This document shows, piece after piece, positions 16,709-22,922 of a stretch of DNA of 33,540 nucleotides (positions are counted from its first letter, which is position 1; every line of letters starts with the position of its first letter). Location of the stretch: positions 1-33,540 of the IMG/VR virus record IMGVR_UViG_3300048104_000063; one strand, 5' to 3'. The position numbers and the translations under genes were made by a program. The notes beneath the pieces were generated by a model that saw only the letters and a list, made by a program, of their open reading frames with translations, searched no databases and had not been told where the DNA came from. Origin of the DNA: a virus.

Positions 16709-17944
16709 ATGCCAGATACATCATCCATATTCTATCAAATTGGTCAATCGACCAAAAGTGCTATTGCAACAGAAGAAACACGGGCGTTGGCTGCAGAGGC
16801 TACACTTCAGACGAACATCAATTCTGAAGCCTCCAGTCGTGCAAGTGCTGATACTACATTGCAATCCAACATCGACAGCGAAGCTTCAAGCCGTTCGGCT
16901 GCTGACTCTACCTTACAAGGTAACATTGACACAGAAGCAAGCAGCCGAGCATCCGCTGACTCCGCTATTCAGTCTGAACTTGACGCTACTCAAAGTGGTG
17001 CTGGTCTTGCTGCTGGTGGTTCGTACTCCGCTAACTCTTCCACCAACTACATTACTTCGGTAACTACATTGGTTGGAGCTGACGAAGCTCTTGACGGACA
17101 AATCAAAACTAACGCTGACGCTATCTCTTCTGAAGCAAGTACTCGTGCATCTGCTGATTCCGCTTTACAAGCTGAGATTGACGCTGAAGAAACAGCTCGT
17201 GCATCTGCCGACACAACTCTTCAAAGCAACATCACAAGTGAAGCTTCCTCAAGAGCCAGTGCTGATACGACACTCCAAAGCAACATTGATTCTGAAGAGA
17301 CTGCCCGTCAAGCTGCTGACTCCACGCTTCAAACAAACATTGACGACGAAGAAACAGCCAGAACTTCCGCTGATACGACTTTACAGTCCAATATCGACGC
17401 TGAAGAAACTGCTCGTATCGCTGCTGTTAGTGGTGAGGCTACAGCTAGAGCTTCTGCTGACACGACTCTTCAGTCTAACATTGACTCTGAAGCTTCGACT
17501 GCTCGTGCTGCTGAATCGGCTCTTGACGCTGCTAAAGCTAATCTTGCTGGTGCTTCCTTCACAGGAGACGTAAGCGGAACAAACCTTGTCCTTAGCGGAA
17601 ACTTAACTGTTAACGGTACAACTACTTCCGTTCAAACAACAAACTCCGAGATCAAAGACTCTATTCTTTTGATCAACGACGGTGCTGCTGGTTCAACTAA
17701 CAACTCAAACGACGCTGGTCTTATCATTGAGCGTGGTACAGGTGACGGTGGAAACATTGCTGCTGTATACGACGAAGGTATCGATAAGTTTGCGTTCTAT
17801 AAAACATCCGCTACTTCTGCTTCTACTGACATCAGTGGAGACGACGGAAGTGCTGAGTTGATCGACGTTAAAGCAAACGACGTTGTTCTTGGAGACGGTA
17901 ACAATCTTGGTTCATTGGCTGACTTTACAGCTGCAATGGCGTAA
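16709..17944 (+). CDS. Long coiled-coil repeat tail fibre
   Basis: A 411-residue fibre. The N-terminus 'SIFYQIGQSTKSAIATEE' shares the QIGQ motif of the small proteins at 13908 and 14150, a possible common docking element. Residues about 22-275 are mostly 18-residue repeats of the type E-T-A-R-A-S-A-D-T-T-L-Q-S-N-I-D-x-E in two blocks, split by a Gly/Ser-rich insert ('GAGLAAGGSYSANSS'). The C-terminal part, 'SFTGDVSGTNLVLSGNLTV' and 'DSILLINDGAAGSTNNSNDA', is a β-rich tip seen in many marine phage fibres. Synonymous codons vary strongly between repeats. Its leader contains TAATCACTAAC. Confidence 0.85.
   Translation: MPDTSSIFYQIGQSTKSAIATEETRALAAEATLQTNINSEASSRASADTTLQSNIDSEASSRSAADSTLQGNIDTEASSRASADSAIQSELDATQSGAGLAAGGSYSANSSTNYITSVTTLVGADEALDGQIKTNADAISSEASTRASADSALQAEIDAEETARASADTTLQSNITSEASSRASADTTLQSNIDSEETARQAADSTLQTNIDDEETARTSADTTLQSNIDAEETARIAAVSGEATARASADTTLQSNIDSEASTARAAESALDAAKANLAGASFTGDVSGTNLVLSGNLTVNGTTTSVQTTNSEIKDSILLINDGAAGSTNNSNDAGLIIERGTGDGGNIAAVYDEGIDKFAFYKTSATSASTDISGDDGSAELIDVKANDVVLGDGNNLGSLADFTAAMA
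16772..17530 (+). repeat. About eleven 54-nt (18-residue) coiled-coil repeats
   Basis: Repeats inside the fibre gene, consensus E-(T/A)-(A/S)-(R/S)-(A/R)-(S/A)-A-D-(T/S)-T-L-Q-(S/T)-N-I-D-x, four before and about seven after a Gly/Ser-rich insert. One copy is truncated (EETARIAAVSG). Protein copies are nearly uniform while codons differ between copies. Confidence 0.85.
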
Positions 17945-17965
17945 GACTTAAACAACTAGCTAACA

Positions 17966-18160
17966 ATGAGTACGAAAAAGAAAAAGGATACATTAGTTCC
18001 TATTAATTTTCGTCTCACTAGCTCACAAAAGAGGGAGGTCGCTGGCATCGCATCAGATTTGGGTGTCAGCACCTCGGCTCTTTTACACTCGTGGATTACT
18101 AGAATCTTAAACAACATGAACGGATTCGGTGACCATGACCAGCTACTGAGAGATAAATAA
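17966..18160 (+). CDS. Small ribbon-helix-helix-like protein
   Basis: A 64-residue protein. A Lys-rich N-terminus (STKKKKD) leads into 'VPINFRLTSSQKREVAGIAS' and 'LGVSTSALLHSWITRILNN', a β-strand followed by two helices as in Arc/CopG ribbon-helix-helix DNA-binding proteins. It lies between the coiled-coil fibre and small terminase, 7 nt before the latter. T7 has no such gene here. It might regulate late transcription or aid packaging; both are inference. No operator is evident. Confidence 0.6.
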   Translation: MSTKKKKDTLVPINFRLTSSQKREVAGIASDLGVSTSALLHSWITRILNNMNGFGDHDQLLRDK

Positions 18161-18166
18161 CAACGT

Positions 18167-18409
18167 ATGAAGTCATTCAAAGAACTAGGTAAGATGCACG
18201 CAGCTACGGCTGACTTGTTATCAGATTCTGTTAAGTTCATGAAAGCCACCGAGGAGTACAACCCTGCATTGATTAACTGTGTGATTAAGTTCCTTAAAGA
18301 TAATCGTGTTGAGTGTATGTCCGAAGAAGGAACTCCTCTAAATGATTTGAAAATCGAAGCTCTACCTTTTTTAGAAGACCCAGAGGTTCAACGGCAAATC
18401 GGCAAATAA
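18167..18409 (+). CDS. terS: Terminase small subunit (T7 gp18-like)
   Basis: An 80-residue helical protein upstream of large terminase, as in T7, where gp18 (89 aa) recognises DNA for packaging. It shows gp18-type features: 'ADLLSDSVKFMKATEEYNPA' and 'LINCVIKFLKDNRVEC' compare with T7 'RMLADLSDDRSPQLYNAIN'. The C-terminus is acidic. It is followed by a terminator-like hairpin rather than directly by the large subunit. Assignment by position, size and weak similarity. Confidence 0.75.
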   Translation: MKSFKELGKMHAATADLLSDSVKFMKATEEYNPALINCVIKFLKDNRVECMSEEGTPLNDLKIEALPFLEDPEVQRQIGK

Positions 18410-18446
18410 CACCTACTCTTTGTTTCAGATTACATACACCAATAAG

Positions 18447-18489
18447 GAGTCGCTTCTGAATTAAACCGGAGGCGACTCTTTTATTTTAT
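18447..18489 (+). terminator. Rho-independent terminator-type hairpin before large terminase
   Basis: GAGTCGCTTCTG (18447-18458) pairs with CGGAGGCGACTC (18467-18478), a 12-bp stem including G-T pairs, with an 8-nt loop, followed by TTTTATTTTAT. The large terminase ATG comes immediately after the T tract, and the only Shine-Dalgarno-like GGAGG (18468-18472) lies inside the 3' arm. Terminator structure seen directly; use in vivo not shown. Confidence 0.85.
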
Positions 18490-20193
18490 ATGAAGACTAA
18501 GAAAGCACCAACACCTGTAGAGATACCACCACAGCTAAAGAACTTTAAGAACTTCCTGTACATTATATGGAAGCATCTTAACCTGCCTGATCCTACTCCT
18601 TTGCAGTATGACCTCGCTGACTATATGCAACATGGCCCGAAGAGGTCTGTTATCATGGCGTTTAGAGGAGTAGGTAAGTCGTGGATATGTAGTGCCTATG
18701 TAGTACATCAGTTACTGCTAGACCCCACTTTAAACATCCTTGTAGTGTCTGCCAGTAAGAACAGAGCAGATGACTTCTCCACCTTTACATTGAAGATCAT
18801 ACACGACATACCTATTCTTCAAGGACTCATACCAACAGATAACCAACGATTCAGTAAGATAGCTTTTGATGTAGGCCCTGCTCCTGCTGCTCACGCTCCC
18901 TCTGTTAAATCACTGGGTATATCGTCACAGCTTACCGGGTCGCGTGCTGACATCATCGTAGCAGACGACATAGAAGTACCCAACAACTCCGCTACACAAG
19001 GTATGAGAGACAAGCTGGATGAGCAGGTAAAGGAGTTTGAAGCTATTGTTAAACCACTGGACTCCTCCCGCATCCTCTTCCTTGGTACTCCTCAGTGTGA
19101 AGACTCTATCTATAACAAACTGCGAGACAGGGGCTACAACGCCCGTATATGGCCTTCTGAGTATCCACAGCTGTCTACCCTTGCCTCACACTACGGAGAC
19201 GATCTAGCACCCTTTATAGGCGATAACACATCAGAAGAGACAGAAGGTACAACTACAGAGCCTCTACGGTTCTCTGATATAGACCTAGAAGAGCGTAAGA
19301 TGTCGTACGGCAGGACAGGGTATGCTTTGCAGTTCATGCTTAATCCTCGGCTATCTGATGCTGACCGCTACCCCTTAAAGATTAACGACCTTATTGTTAT
19401 GGACGTAGATGTGGATGTAGCTCCTGAGAAAGTCATGTGGACATCTGATCCTACTTTTGCTGACAGAGACCTACCTAATGTGGGACTGAGGGCTGACCGC
19501 TACCACCGACCTCTTAAAACAATAGGAGATATGATACCTTACACTGGTTCTGTGTTATCTATTGACCCTAGTGGTAGAGGTAAGGATGAGACGGGGTACG
19601 CTGTGGTAAAGATGTTGAACGGTCAGCTGTATGTTCCTGACGCTGGCGGACTGAGAGGTGGCTACGATACACAAACCCTACAACAACTTGTCGGTATAGC
19701 TAAACATAACAAAGTTAACCAAGTAGTTATAGAGTCTAACTTTGGGGACGGTATGTTCATGGAGCTGATTAAGCCTCTGTTTCGTACGACTTACCCGGTA
19801 ACAATAGAAGAAGTAAGACATAACAAACAGAAGGAGCTTAGGATAGTCGATGTGATGGAACCTGTACTGAATGCTCACAGACTGGTGTTTGATCCTTCTG
19901 TAGTAACATTAGACTATAAGTCTGCTCAGGCTTACCCTATAGAGATACAAACGAAGTATATGCTATTTTACCAACTATCTAGGATAACAAGAGAGAAGAA
20001 CAGTCTGACGCATGACGACCGCTTAGACGCTCTTTCTATAGCTGTAGCTTACTGGGTACAACAGATGGCAGCAGACGTTAACCTAAATATGCAGGAGAGG
20101 AAGCAGGAGCTACTACAACAAGAGTTAGATAGCTTCACTGATAGCTTTCACAAAAGAAGCTTTAGCGGTAACAAAGCGTTACTGTGGTCTTAA
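18490..20193 (+). CDS. terL: Terminase large subunit (T7 gp19-like)
   Basis: A 567-residue ATP-driven packaging motor and nuclease, close in length to T7 gp19 (586 aa). Walker A is 'AFRGVGKSW' at residues 57-65 (Lys63). Walker B is 'DIIVADDIEVP' at about 153-163. Other gp19 signatures are 'GISSQLTGSRAD', 'LFLGTPQ', 'FMLNPRLSDADRYPL' and the nuclease motif 'SIDPSGRGKDETGYAV' (Asp359). 'VIESNFGDGMF' and 'HDDRLDAL' complete the nuclease domain. The ATG follows a terminator-like hairpin with no gap, so expression probably depends on read-through. The gene closes the late block; a long non-coding stretch follows. Confidence 0.97.
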   Translation: MKTKKAPTPVEIPPQLKNFKNFLYIIWKHLNLPDPTPLQYDLADYMQHGPKRSVIMAFRGVGKSWICSAYVVHQLLLDPTLNILVVSASKNRADDFSTFTLKIIHDIPILQGLIPTDNQRFSKIAFDVGPAPAAHAPSVKSLGISSQLTGSRADIIVADDIEVPNNSATQGMRDKLDEQVKEFEAIVKPLDSSRILFLGTPQCEDSIYNKLRDRGYNARIWPSEYPQLSTLASHYGDDLAPFIGDNTSEETEGTTTEPLRFSDIDLEERKMSYGRTGYALQFMLNPRLSDADRYPLKINDLIVMDVDVDVAPEKVMWTSDPTFADRDLPNVGLRADRYHRPLKTIGDMIPYTGSVLSIDPSGRGKDETGYAVVKMLNGQLYVPDAGGLRGGYDTQTLQQLVGIAKHNKVNQVVIESNFGDGMFMELIKPLFRTTYPVTIEEVRHNKQKELRIVDVMEPVLNAHRLVFDPSVVTLDYKSAQAYPIEIQTKYMLFYQLSRITREKNSLTHDDRLDALSIAVAYWVQQMAADVNLNMQERKQELLQQELDSFTDSFHKRSFSGNKALLWS

Positions 20194-20729
20194 TAACATC
20201 TGCTTACTACTCCTCTTACTACTATAACAAATATTCACTAGTGCTGTGGTAGTTAGTACAAATACATAAGTGTTAGTAAACCGTTACTCCTCCTGTCGCT
20301 TCGCTCCATCGTCTTTACTCTTACTGATCTATATCTTTAGATACACCTCGCCTTAAACCTTTGTAAGTATTACGTTTGTTAGAAGTAGTAAGAGTATTAG
20401 TAAGAGTAGGTTTTGAAGCGAATCGCTGTAGAAACCTCAATAGAGTAAGTATGAGGAGTATAAGTTGTTGTACCTCTTACTCCTCCTTGCTGTTGCTTGT
20501 GTTATTGCAAACAGACAGTTTAACTAAAACTTTATACTAACTTAGTACTACTATCTAAATATCATTAGTATAATGAAAAATCACCGAAGGAAACCTGTCA
20601 ATACTAAAGTTGTAAGTCGTTGTTAATGAGGTGTTTAAAATTAGGGTAAAACAGCAGTGCAAAAATTAAAGCAACAGATGTACAAAAGTGTTTACAAGTA
20701 ATACAGACCTGTGATAGCGTAGCAGCACT
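20194..20729 (+). other. Non-coding, repeat-rich region after terL (probable genome-end region)
   Basis: No convincing gene in 536 nt. It contains repeated pyrimidine-rich TTACTCCTC / TACTCTTACT motifs and their reverse complements, several TTAGTA copies, and a 9-bp inverted repeat TTATACTAA (20532-20540) / TTAGTATAA (20565-20573). T7-like genomes end just after large terminase and begin before the early genes, so packaging ends and origin-like sequences are expected in or near here. That placement is inference. Two tiny ORFs (20451, 29 codons; 20573, 17 codons) are not supported. Confidence 0.6.
20281..20460. repeat. Nested inverted repeats
   Basis: TACTCTTACT (20316-20325) is the exact reverse complement of AGTAAGAGTA, present twice in tandem at 20387-20396 and 20399-20408. 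Outside this pair, TCGCTT (20296-20301) matches AAGCGA (20416-20421), and ACTCCTC near 20286 has reverse-complement relatives around 20451-20460 (AGGAGTA). A small hairpin AGGTTT/AAACCT with inner AGCG/CGCT lies at 20408-20437. Confidence 0.65.
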
Positions 20730-20945
20730 ATGATGAATAACAACGATCAGACTGATGTTTTACAGTTCGAACTTAATAACCTTGTAGCCAAGTTCCAGCA
20801 GGAGTTTGATCTGAATGCTCAGACGATCATTGGTTGTTTAGAAGTTACTAAGCTAGACCTCATAACAGACTTCGGTGTAGAGTTTATACCCGACGAAGAG
20901 CTAGAGGACGACAGCGATAGTAACGACATCTTCCCTACGTTTTAA
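20730..20945 (+). CDS. Small acidic protein, function unknown
   Basis: A 71-residue protein between large terminase and the tRNA. It has an N-terminal helical part 'QFELNNLVAKFQQEFDLN', then 'AQTIIGCLEVTKLDLI', and an acidic tail 'EELEDDSDSND'. Small acidic proteins with a 'Q/E-F-L ... IIG.LE' core occur in other T7-like phages. Two adjacent ATGs (20730, 20733) could start it; no Shine-Dalgarno sequence is evident. It lies at the presumed genome junction, so it could be the first early or last late gene. Confidence 0.6.
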   Translation: MMNNNDQTDVLQFELNNLVAKFQQEFDLNAQTIIGCLEVTKLDLITDFGVEFIPDEELEDDSDSNDIFPTF

Positions 20946-20963
20946 TCAAACTAACTACGAAAC

Positions 20964-21039
20964 GCCACCTTAGCTCAGTTGGTAGAGCACTCGCCTTGTA
21001 AGCGAACGGTCGTCAGTTCGAATCTGACAGGTGGCTCCA
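20964..21039 (+). tRNA. tRNA-Thr (anticodon UGU)
   Basis: A 76-nt tRNA. Acceptor stem GCCACCT/AGGTGGC, D arm GCTC...GAGC, anticodon loop CTTGTAA giving UGU (reads ACA), variable loop CGGTC, T arm GTCAG-TTCGAAT-CTGAC, discriminator T and an encoded CCA at 21037-21039. The anticodon stem has one terminal C-A mismatch. All other stems are fully paired, so it should be functional. ACA is frequent in the phage genes, so codon supplementation is plausible. Confidence 0.95.
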
Positions 21040-21460
21040 GTAGAGGTCGGCTCAAAATAGGTTGAAAAAATGTGAAGGGCTTACGCTATATACGCGGGCA
21101 GATTTTACCCCATAGCCTACCCTAGTTTTTTCTGTAGGGGGCGGGGGCTTTGTGCAAGTTTTGTTATCTATTAATGCACTGTCTGCCATGTACTTAGTTA
21201 TGACGATTGCGTAAACTCCTGATAATCAGACATAAGCGAGATGTGCTTGGTTCGTATAATAGGTATTATGTCTAATTGATAGTAGCTAATAGGTTGATCA
21301 CGGCTTATTGCAAGTAAGTTGCGTTAAGGTAAAGTCGTATCGTCATATCTTGATGCGTTGATGCGTTTTTTGATGTTTGTTTTATTTTTCAATAACTTTG
21401 CATCTATCACCACTCAAGTGCTACATATATAACTATTTTAAACAAATATTGCTAAATGTG

Positions 21461-21490
21461 TTGACAGCTTGTTATTTTTAGTCTTTTGGT
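21461..21490 (+). promoter_or_regulatory. Candidate early promoter, perfect -35, poor -10
   Basis: TTGACA at 21461-21466 equals the sigma-70 -35 consensus and lies 70 bases before the first early ATG. At the usual 16-18 nt spacing there is only TTTTGG-like sequence (21483-21490). TAGTCTTTTG (21479-21488) is a near-miss to the Bacteroidota -7 element TAnnTTTG. Weak candidate. Confidence 0.35.
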
Positions 21491-21498
21491 AGGTCATC

Positions 21499-21527
21499 AC
21501 ACATTATTAACTTAATACACATTATTA
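21499..21527 (+). repeat. 11-bp direct repeat upstream of first early gene
   Basis: ACACATTATTA occurs at 21499-21509 and again at 21517-21527, with an 18-bp period, ending 3 nt before the ATG at 21531. It could be an operator pair or a leader duplication. Confidence 0.6.
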
Positions 21528-21530
21528 CTT

Positions 21531-21770
21531 ATGAAAAACGATAATACATATAACGGCTGGACAAATTACGAGACATGGAGAGTCAATCTCGAAGTCTTTG
21601 ACGGCGGAGAGTTTAGCTCCATGGCGGCCTGTGAAATGCGAGAGTTTGTCGAGGAACTCATTGAAAGTCAAACGCCCGAAGGTTTAGCTCGCGATTATGC
21701 CATGGCTTTTCTTTCTGAGGTTGATTGGATGGAAATAAGAGAGCATTACGAAGAACTTGCAACCGCTTAA
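21531..21770 (+). CDS. Early protein with 'NGWTNYETWRVNLE' motif
   Basis: A 79-residue acidic protein, the first gene of the early block. 'YNGWTNYETWRVNLEVFDG' is a strongly conserved N-terminal signature of a small phage and plasmid protein family of unknown function. The rest is helical: 'MREFVEELIESQ' and 'FLSEVDWMEIREHYEEL'. Early position suggests a host-takeover or regulatory role, which is inference. The leader carries the 11-bp repeat and no Shine-Dalgarno sequence. Confidence 0.75.
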   Translation: MKNDNTYNGWTNYETWRVNLEVFDGGEFSSMAACEMREFVEELIESQTPEGLARDYAMAFLSEVDWMEIREHYEELATA

Positions 21771-21780
21771 GACTAAAAAC

Positions 21781-21981
21781 ATGAAAAACGAAAAAGACAT
21801 CATGACCAACCGATTACATCGTTATATCAACGCTCAAACGCCAAAGCTCAAACCTTTCAACCCTGATGATTATGTCTGGCAAGAAAAGGGTACAAGATGG
21901 AAGCAATTGCTAGTCATCCTTCTAAGTCCTTTAAGCTGTATCTTGGTATGGCTTTACTTGGCTTTCTTATCTAGTAAATAG
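21781..21981 (+). CDS. Small early membrane protein
   Basis: A 66-residue protein with a polar N-terminal half and one hydrophobic C-terminal helix at about 42-63 ('LLVILLSPLSCILVWLYLAF'). The frame extends to a TTG at 21757 overlapping the previous gene, but the ATG at 21781 gives a cleaner start 10 nt after that gene's stop. Probably an inner-membrane protein with its N-terminus in the cytoplasm. Function unknown. Confidence 0.62.
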   Translation: MKNEKDIMTNRLHRYINAQTPKLKPFNPDDYVWQEKGTRWKQLLVILLSPLSCILVWLYLAFLSSK

Positions 21982-21982
21982 T

Positions 21983-22198
21983 ATGAGCGTCACAACCATA
22001 TTAAAAAGCTTAGACGGCAAGCGTGATATTCGCTTCTGTCATTACTTACAATGCGATCACGCTCACTCCATGCCTAAGCTTATGTGGAAATGTGTAAGCC
22101 ATCCAGAGTATCAGGGAGAGGCTATGTCTAAAGAGCATTTACAGGAGTGTTTTAAGGATATTTTGAAGTTACTTCATGTTAAAATAAACCAACAATAG
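21983..22198 (+). CDS. Small early protein with Cys/His residues
   Basis: A 71-residue protein starting one base after the previous stop. Cysteine and histidine residues cluster at 'FCHYLQCDHAHSMPKLMWKC' followed by 'VSHPEYQGE', which could bind metal, though spacing does not match a standard zinc finger. The C-terminus is helical. I do not recognise the family. Confidence 0.58.
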   Translation: MSVTTILKSLDGKRDIRFCHYLQCDHAHSMPKLMWKCVSHPEYQGEAMSKEHLQECFKDILKLLHVKINQQ

Positions 22199-22212
22199 AA
22201 AAAACCGATAAA

Positions 22213-22392
22213 ATGATAAAACTAAAAGAAAAAGAAAGCACAATAGACATGACTCCTACTTGGCAATCCGCTGTTAAAATTTACATGGCAGTCTTAGAGA
22301 ATGACAAAGCCAGTTTTGAAGGTAAGAAGGTGGCTAGGGAGGAATTACTAAGACTTGCTAAAATAGTAGACGCCTATCCGCACAATGAATAA
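22213..22392 (+). CDS. 59-residue early helical protein
   Basis: ATG at 22213 to TAA at 22390-22392. The product begins MIKLKEKESTIDMTPTWQ and continues 'AVKIYMAVLEND' and 'GKKVAREELLRLAKIVD'. The order 'W...L..YMAVLENG ... AREEL.R.A' is a pattern I associate with a common small phage protein of unknown function. Its 3' end overlaps the start of the next gene by 8 nt, supporting a real, translationally linked gene. Confidence 0.68.
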   Translation: MIKLKEKESTIDMTPTWQSAVKIYMAVLENDKASFEGKKVAREELLRLAKIVDAYPHNE

Positions 22393-22711
22393 CTGCCTTC
22401 AATGTGGGCTTTCGTTACAAGGTAGAGACAATGAGTCAGAAACCTGCAGCGACTGCCTACTGGGCTTAACTGACGATTACGAAACAATAAACCAACCAAT
22501 TATGAAACCTAACCGAAAAATAATGATGGATCCAATAAACATGACCGAGGAGCTAATGGCTCACATCTTCCACACTGAATTTGGTGGCGAGCTAGATGCT
22601 AACCATCGATTCTTTGAGCTATATTTACAGCTCCAGTTATATAAAGAGAAGATGTTAAACGACGAACGGGATACTTACGTGTCCGTGGAAAATGATGAGG
22701 TGAAGCAATGA
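22385..22711 (+). CDS. Early zinc-ribbon protein
   Basis: A 108-residue protein. The N-terminus has two CxxC pairs ('CLQCG' at 4-8 and 'CSDC' near 21-24), a small zinc ribbon. The rest is helical ('EELMAHIFHTEFGG', 'FFELYLQLQLYKEKM'). It overlaps the gene before it by 8 nt and the one after it by 4 nt (ATGA). Probably a small nucleic-acid- or protein-binding early factor; function unknown. Confidence 0.65.
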   Translation: MNNCLQCGLSLQGRDNESETCSDCLLGLTDDYETINQPIMKPNRKIMMDPINMTEELMAHIFHTEFGGELDANHRFFELYLQLQLYKEKMLNDERDTYVSVENDEVKQ

Positions 22712-22848
22712 ACGACACATTTATGGGCTGGCAAAGCTACCCGTTACAATTTACGTGTTCGTGGTGCGGGGAAACCTGCGATATTGACTATGCATACGAG
22801 CATGACTATTGCGAACCGATTGAAACCGAAGAGGAGGAGGAGCTATGA
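22708..22848 (+). CDS. 46-residue Cys-containing early peptide
   Basis: Starts in an ATGA overlap with the zinc-ribbon gene and ends in an ATGA overlap with the next. The product contains 'FTCSWCGETCDIDY' and a third Cys near residue 35, then ends in a Glu run (IETEEEEEL). The C-S-W-C-G pair looks like half of a zinc ribbon. Phased overlaps at both ends argue that it is translated. Function unknown. Confidence 0.6.
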   Translation: MNDTFMGWQSYPLQFTCSWCGETCDIDYAYEHDYCEPIETEEEEEL

Positions 22849-22922
22849 CACTATTAGGATTAGGAGTAATGGTTATCATGTTTATGGTCTTAATCGCAAT
22901 ACTTTACAACGAAGACGGATGA
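22845..22922 (+). CDS. 25-residue membrane micropeptide
   Basis: ATG at 22845 in an ATGA overlap; stop at 22920-22922 in another ATGA overlap. The product is almost entirely one transmembrane helix, 'LLGLGVMVIMFMVLIAILY', with a short acidic tail NEDG. The two stop-start couplings make it more credible than a random ORF of this length. It may act on a host membrane protein, as several phage micropeptides do; this is inference. Confidence 0.52.
   Translation: MTLLGLGVMVIMFMVLIAILYNEDG

Larger units (their letters stand above)
21040..21530 (+). other. Non-coding region between tRNA and early genes
   Basis: No gene seen in 491 nt. It contains a G-rich element (two runs of five G at 21038+100 to 21148, i.e. 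21138-21148) behind a small CCCTA/TAGGG stem-loop, a tandem TTGATGCG repeat (21350-21365), a TATAAT-like site near 21256, a TTGACA at 21461, and an 11-bp direct repeat just before the first early gene. This is where early promoters for host RNA polymerase should be. No repeated T7-type 23-bp promoter consensus could be picked out by eye. Confidence 0.6.

Noticed and set aside
16740-17573. Long Leu/Thr-rich ORFs in a second frame over the coiled-coil fibre
   Set aside because: They are by-products of the 54-nt repeats of the fibre gene; repetitive shifted-frame translation with no family features.
13625-17944. Diversity-generating retroelement, suggested by the Mtd-N-like domain
   Set aside because: No reverse transcriptase, no template/variable repeat pair and no C-type lectin domain are seen in the window.
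20451-20540. 29-codon ORF (starts MRSISCC, Leu-rich middle) in the post-terL region
   Set aside because: Its hydrophobic run comes from the CTCCTT/TTGCTG repeats; no ribosome site and no support beyond an open frame.
20573-20626. 17-codon basic ORF (MKNHRRKPVNTKVVSRC)
   Set aside because: Too short to support by itself; it starts within the inverted repeat and has no ribosome site or known relative.
20964-21039. Phage attachment site (attP) within the tRNA
   Set aside because: No integrase, excisionase or repressor is visible and the tRNA is complete; kept only as an open possibility.
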